Source: Nectonema munidae
Lineage: Eukaryota > Nematomorpha > Nectonematoida > Nectonematidae
DNA length: 64,000 nucleotides
Assembly: GCA_030549495.1 (NCBI GenBank)
Contig: JAUIRK010000936.1
Location: 186,001-250,000 of the forward strand
Direction: 5' to 3'
Positions 59,813 to 64,000 of this stretch are shown piece by piece. The position numbers and the translations under genes were made by a program. The notes below the pieces were generated by a model. It made no database searches and was not told the origin of the DNA. It saw nothing but the letters and a program-made list of their open reading frames with translations. Numbering within the stretch: position 1 is the first letter of the stretch; each line of letters starts with the position of its first letter.

Positions 59813-62703
59813 CAGTGTTGCCAACTTTTTTAAAATTTTTTTATCTAGATTTCTAAATTTTTATAAGAAAAATTATCTAAAAAGATCTAAAATTAAAATT
59901 TTTTTATCTAAAATATTATCTAATTATTTTTTGATATTATAAATTTAAAAAAAAACAAAAGTTTTACATATTTTTTATTTAATCATTTAAAAAATTTCGT
60001 TATAAACAAAAAAATCTATGTTTTCATCTTCATTTAACAATTCTAAATTATTTTCAATCTCTTTAGGATTTGAGTATGAAAGATTTGTTCCAAATTTCTC
60101 GAGAACTTTCGCAGGTATAGAAAAGGAATGGCAGCAAGATTTAAGTCTCATGAGACCAAATTTAACTATTAAGGATGCGTTTAGTAAAGGCAACTTCATT
60201 TTATTTCTGATTTTAAATAGTTTGAATAACTGAAAACTCTTTCAATTTCAGCATTTGAGTGAGGTATTGATAATGCATAAAGAGCACATTCAATTATGTC
60301 ATTGAATGGATTTTGATTAATTGAGTCTTTATATTGATATACTTCTTTCCAAAAATTATTTGTTTTTTCCTTCATTTTCCAATCTACTAATCGAATTTTT
60401 TAGCTTGAATTTCAATTCTACTAATAGTTTCTTCTTTGAATCCGAAAAACTTAGCCACTTCGCAAATAGAAGAAAAATCATTTGTAGGTTTCAGCATATT
60501 GCTAACACAAAAAAGTGAGGTTTTTTTTTAAATATCAATGTTGTTTAGAAGTCTTTGCTTTAATTGATAAAAAAAAGGGTCACCATGAAATCAATGCATC
60601 TCTTTCTTATAATTTTATCTTCTTCCAAACTCAATATATTTTCTTCCCTCAGTTTAGCGGCTTTATGTTCAAACTTATATCCTAAGTAAGGTCTAGGATT
60701 GAGATGTTCTTCTACATGTATATTAAGTATGTTCATATTACTTTTGGTAATGATAATTTTATCAGCTATGGATTTTATTAATAAAAGCAAGTCATCAAAT
60801 AGTTTTAATCGATTACAATTATTTGATTGGAAGAGTTTATTTACTTGAGATATTTCTATAAGCACTAGATCTAAAAAAAGTAAATAAAGTAGATTTTTTT
60901 CATCATTATACATTTCAAAAAGAATTTCTGAAGTGTAACACCTTTCATCTAACCTTGATTTTTGAAAGTGCAGTTTTAACTCATTCCACTGTTTTAGTAT
61001 CTGCTCTATAGCAAGCTGAATTGATAGCCATCTAGTAGTAGCAATAGAGGGAATTTTTGCTGGACTGCAATCATTATTGGGTAATTTATACAAATTACTA
61101 TACTTTGATTTTCTTAATGTAGAGTGAGAAAACCAATTATGTGTTTCGGATATTAAAAATTCCAAGTTACGTGGCAGTGTTTGAGAACAGGACTTTGATA
61201 CTGATAATTGAATAGAGTGGCAAACACATATAGAAAGTATTAAATTAGGTAGTTCTTTTTTTTAAATACTGAAAACTCCATTATTTATACCAACCATAAC
61301 ACTTGCATTGTCAGTCCCAATGCCTTTAAGTTTATTAAAGGCTAAACCATTTTTTGAGATTAATGTTTTAATAGCATTAACAATTGAATTTGCATCACAT
61401 TCTTCTAATTCAACCAAACCTAAAAATGTAGACACAACATCAAAAGAATTTCTACTATAATAAATTATTGAAACACCAAGAAGTTTAGTCACGCTTATAT
61501 TGGTGGATTCATCAATTAACAAGCTATATACATTGTTATCAATGTCTTTTATTAATTCATCTTGAAAAAATGGACTTAGAATATTTTTAATAATATTTGT
61601 GCATTTTGAACGATGCATTTTGAGCTTTGAAATTAGATTGCTGTCATCAATACTCTTTTTGCACAAATCTACAAAATGATAGCAATTTTTAATAGCTGAA
61701 TGGCAACAAAAAAAGTGCAATTCTAGCTTCAAATTCGGATATTTTTAAATCTTTCGATGAAGTAGACAACAAGGAATTTATTTCTATGCAATTTCGGCTT
61801 CCCTTTTCGTACTTTTGATGCTTAATAGATTGCGCGTGTAGTCTCAAATCCTGAAGCTTAGCCTTTAATTCAACTTTGCAAAATTTACAAAAAGCTTTTT
61901 TGTCATCAGTAGGAACTGCCATAATCCACTTTTGGAGAGCAGGATCTTTTATCCACTCTTTTCGAAACTTTGTGAATATATTTAGTTTTAGGCATCAAGT
62001 TTTTATATATCTACAATATAAAATTAAATAGCAAATTAAGAATAAAATAGAATCATAAATATTGTAAATTTTTTTTTAATAAAACTGCGCTTGATAAATA
62101 AAAATAGTTTCTGATTATAAATTAAATTATCTTTTAAAACGTTAATTTATGATCTTACAAGTTTTTAAGTTATGTTATAATTGATTATAGATGAACAATG
62201 ATGTTTTTTAAATATTTTTTGGATTATATGAATTAAAAATATAAAAAGCCATCATTGAATATCAAAAAACTAGTTTTTTTCATAGTTTTTACTAACTAAA
62301 CTAATTCAACGCTTATAAAACAGCAAAATGCCAAATAATCAAAACAAATAAGATTATAGAAATTAAAAAACAAACGACTAACCTATTTTATTTAATTAAA
62401 AAAAAATATTTCAAAAAAATTGCAAACTTAACGATGAAATGGAGTTGTATCAGTGCTAAAAAGTTTTCAAAACGTTGTTATGTTAAAGGTATATAATATA
62501 TAATAATAATTAAATTTTTTGTTTTAAAAATGCGACGTTACTAAATATTACTAATAAATTAAGTTTTTAAAATTATCTAAAAATATATCTAAATTTTTTT
62601 TATCTAAATTATAAAATCTCACATCTAAAGGGGTTCAAAAAATATCTAGATTTAGATAAAATATATCTAAATTGCAACCCTGATTGGCAACCCTGTTGTC
62701 GAT
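59805..62703 (-). mobile_element. hAT transposon inserted in the LINE, with 8-bp target duplication
   Basis: The element 59813-62695 (2883 bp) is flanked by TTGTCGAT on both sides. Ends cagtgttgccaac on the left and cagggttgccaa read from the right; a second cagggttgcaattta lies just inside the right end. Subterminal atctagattt/atctaaatct motifs occur at both ends. It carries one minus-strand transposase. Confidence 0.95.
59987..61995 (-). pseudogene. hAT transposase of the inserted element
   Basis: Start MPKTKYIHK, one-base shift, then FRKEWIKDPALQKWIMAVPT, DDKKAFCKFCKVELKAKLQD, H...H (C2H2/BED-like finger); CTNIIKNILSPFFQDELIKD, SLLIDESTNISVTKLLGVSI with the first acidic block; LKGIGTDNASVMVGINNGVF; stop; LILSICVCHSIQLS; IPSIATTRWLSIQLAIEQIL; then more frames to LKSCCHSFSIPAKVLEK near 60100. 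The C-terminal dimerisation motif is weak. Family: hAT. Several lesions, so inactive. Confidence 0.85.
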
Positions 62704-62762
62704 AGAAATGGAGGGTTGTAGTGTGTTGTATGATCGGATGGGCAGGAAAGTATTGTTAAACA
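62704..62762 (-). pseudogene. LINE part 2 (upstream of the hAT insertion)
   Basis: Joining this to 59812 without the hAT gives continuous minus-strand LINE text (SDHTTHYNPPFLSTIF then PPDSPSSDLPFHHTIREHS). The LINE ends at about 62762, 5' truncated. Confidence 0.75.
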
Positions 62763-62859
62763 ATTTTAATTAAAAAAAATAGATAAATTTTTTATAATTC
62801 AATATCAAATTTATAATTTTATATTAGTTTTATCCTGAAAAAATTCTTTTTTGTTGTTG

Positions 62860-63000
62860 TTTTTTTTTTCACAGCTTTTAAAAAGGGAGGGTGTTGGAAG
62901 GGGGGGGGAGGGGTTTTATAAATTTAAGATGATAATTAATATTGTTTGTGGGTTTTTTTTTTTTGGGGGGGGGGGGGGGGGGGCCCCACCCCCTCCCTTT
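62860..63000. repeat. Second homopolymer-rich block
   Basis: Long T then G then C runs (ggggggggg, ccccaccccctccc), like the block at 54409 but shorter. Confidence 0.75.
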
Positions 63001-63092
63001 CCATGAGAGGAGGACCCCAACCACACAACATAATTCTTCTATGTATATTTAACTTATTCTTTTAATATTTAAATTTATTTTCATCTGTTTGG

Positions 63093-64000
63093 GTGTATTT
63101 GGGTATATTTGGGTGTATTTGTGTAAAAAGTCTCACTTCTTATGAAGGTTCTATTCTCTCCCTTGACAAAGTGTTTGTTAAGAAATGCAAGCGCATGGCT
63201 TCAAGGTATAGTCTCTTGACGAGAAAGCAAAAGCTAGGAGAGTCCCTCAACTCTTTTATACAAAGCCTGAACTAGTTATCTCATGATTGCAAGTTTAAGA
63301 ATAAATCTTCAGAGGAGAACAGGCAAGAAGCCCTGTATGTCGCATTGATACATGGACTATCTTATTCATTGATCAGAACACGCATCTTCGAAAAAGAAGA
63401 CGTCTGCCTAAAAGATGATTCTGATATTGCTGTTGGGCTAACCATGGCTGAAGAAGCTGTCCAGTTTCAAAATACTACTTCTTTGAATACCATTGTTCCT
63501 GCAAATGAAGATTTGTCTACTTCTGACAATGATAAATGTGCTTCAGTTCTACGTAAATGTTTTTTCGGTAATTTTCGTTGGCATCCTCGAAATAGATGTC
63601 CAGCTCGTAATGCTACCTGTCACTCCTGCAACAAAAAAAAGCCATTTCGCAAAAGTTTGTAGGTTCAAACTTCAAAGCAAAGAAAAATTCAAGTACAAAT
63701 CTTCTGATCCATCAATCGCGTCGTGTAATTTTAACTCTTCAAACCTGACTTCGGCTGTTGATTCTTTGAAAATTAACCACGTCAACTAATTGATACTAGG
63801 TCATCTAACAGTTTTATTCATCCTGATGTTGTTAAAAGGCATAATTTGAAACTCCATCCTTGTTCTTTTTCTGTGGGCTTAGCTTTAACGTCACAAACCG
63901 TGAAAGCATCCGGTTATATTTACGTTGACTTCTATTTAAATGATTCTTTTTATAAAAACATAAAGTTGATTGTTCTTCCTAACCTAATAACGGATGTAGT
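63093..64000 (+). pseudogene. Gypsy-type LTR retrotransposon gag-protease, cut by the window edge
   Basis: Gag text VKKCKRMASRYSLLTRKQKL, GESLNSFIQSLN, TAG stop, LSHDCKFKNKSSEENRQEAL, IHGLSYSLIRTRIFE; then a double zinc knuckle (WHPRNRCPARNATCHSCNKK, and after a one-base shift in an A-run HFAKVC). A further shift leads to the aspartic protease LIDTRSSNSFIHPDVVKRHN and IKLIVLPNLITDV. The order gag-knuckle-protease and the wording fit Ty3/gypsy elements. The catalytic DTG/DSG reads DTR. No LTR seen; the RT would lie beyond 64000. Confidence 0.85.

Noticed and set aside
60018..60518. Plus-strand frames opposite the hAT transposase
   Set aside because: They are antisense shadows of the minus-strand transposase text.

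Overview
The window is AT-rich, intron-bearing animal DNA. It has GT-AG introns (several only 61 bp), AATAAA signals and dense transposon remnants. The two host genes are animal orthologues. The AT bias and the repeat mix (hAT, piggyBac, Tigger/pogo, LINEs with RNase H, gypsy) would fit an arthropod such as a parasitic copepod, but nothing here fixes the species. There are no bacterial operons, CRISPR arrays, rRNA genes or intact tRNA genes.

Two spliced host genes could be rebuilt end to end. On the plus strand (12245-18666), seven exons encode a 352-residue DNAJB12/DNAJB14-type J-protein: N-terminal helical region, J domain with HPD, one membrane segment, and a DUF1977-like tail. On the minus strand (43451-25501), nine exons encode a 415-residue phosphatidylinositol-5-phosphate 4-kinase (PIP4K2 type) spread over 18 kb. 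All splice phases of both models close. The kinase introns carry a nearly intact Tigger transposon (28802-31418), a decayed hAT (33576-35642) and several MITEs.

Region by region: 1-12 kb holds LINE, hAT, piggyBac and Tigger relics. 12.2-18.7 kb is the J-protein gene, with a TTAA-flanked MITE and a possible retrocopy in intron 5. 19-24 kb has an old SINE, a hAT and a piggyBac transposase relic. 25.5-43.5 kb is the kinase gene. 44.4-47.6 kb is a cluster of small TTAA-flanked MITEs and hAT-type MITEs. 48-52 kb is mostly featureless with one hAT relic. 53-54 kb is an RNase H-bearing LINE. 54.1-57.7 kb is a hAT element interrupted by about 1.5 kb of suspicious homopolymer sequence. 58.3-62.8 kb is a SINE, then a LINE split by a hAT with a perfect 8-bp target duplication. 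From 63.1 kb to the edge is the gag-protease part of a gypsy-type retrotransposon.

The most interesting signal is a SINE/LINE partnership. A tRNA-derived SINE at 58354-58538 and the LINE at 58874 share a 3' tail with a small hairpin whose stem bases differ but still pair; a second LINE copy at 53 kb shows a third version. This suggests the hairpin is the reverse-transcriptase recognition element. I found no evidence for a wholly new gene system; the rest of the interest lies in nested and chimeric mobile elements and in assembly quality.
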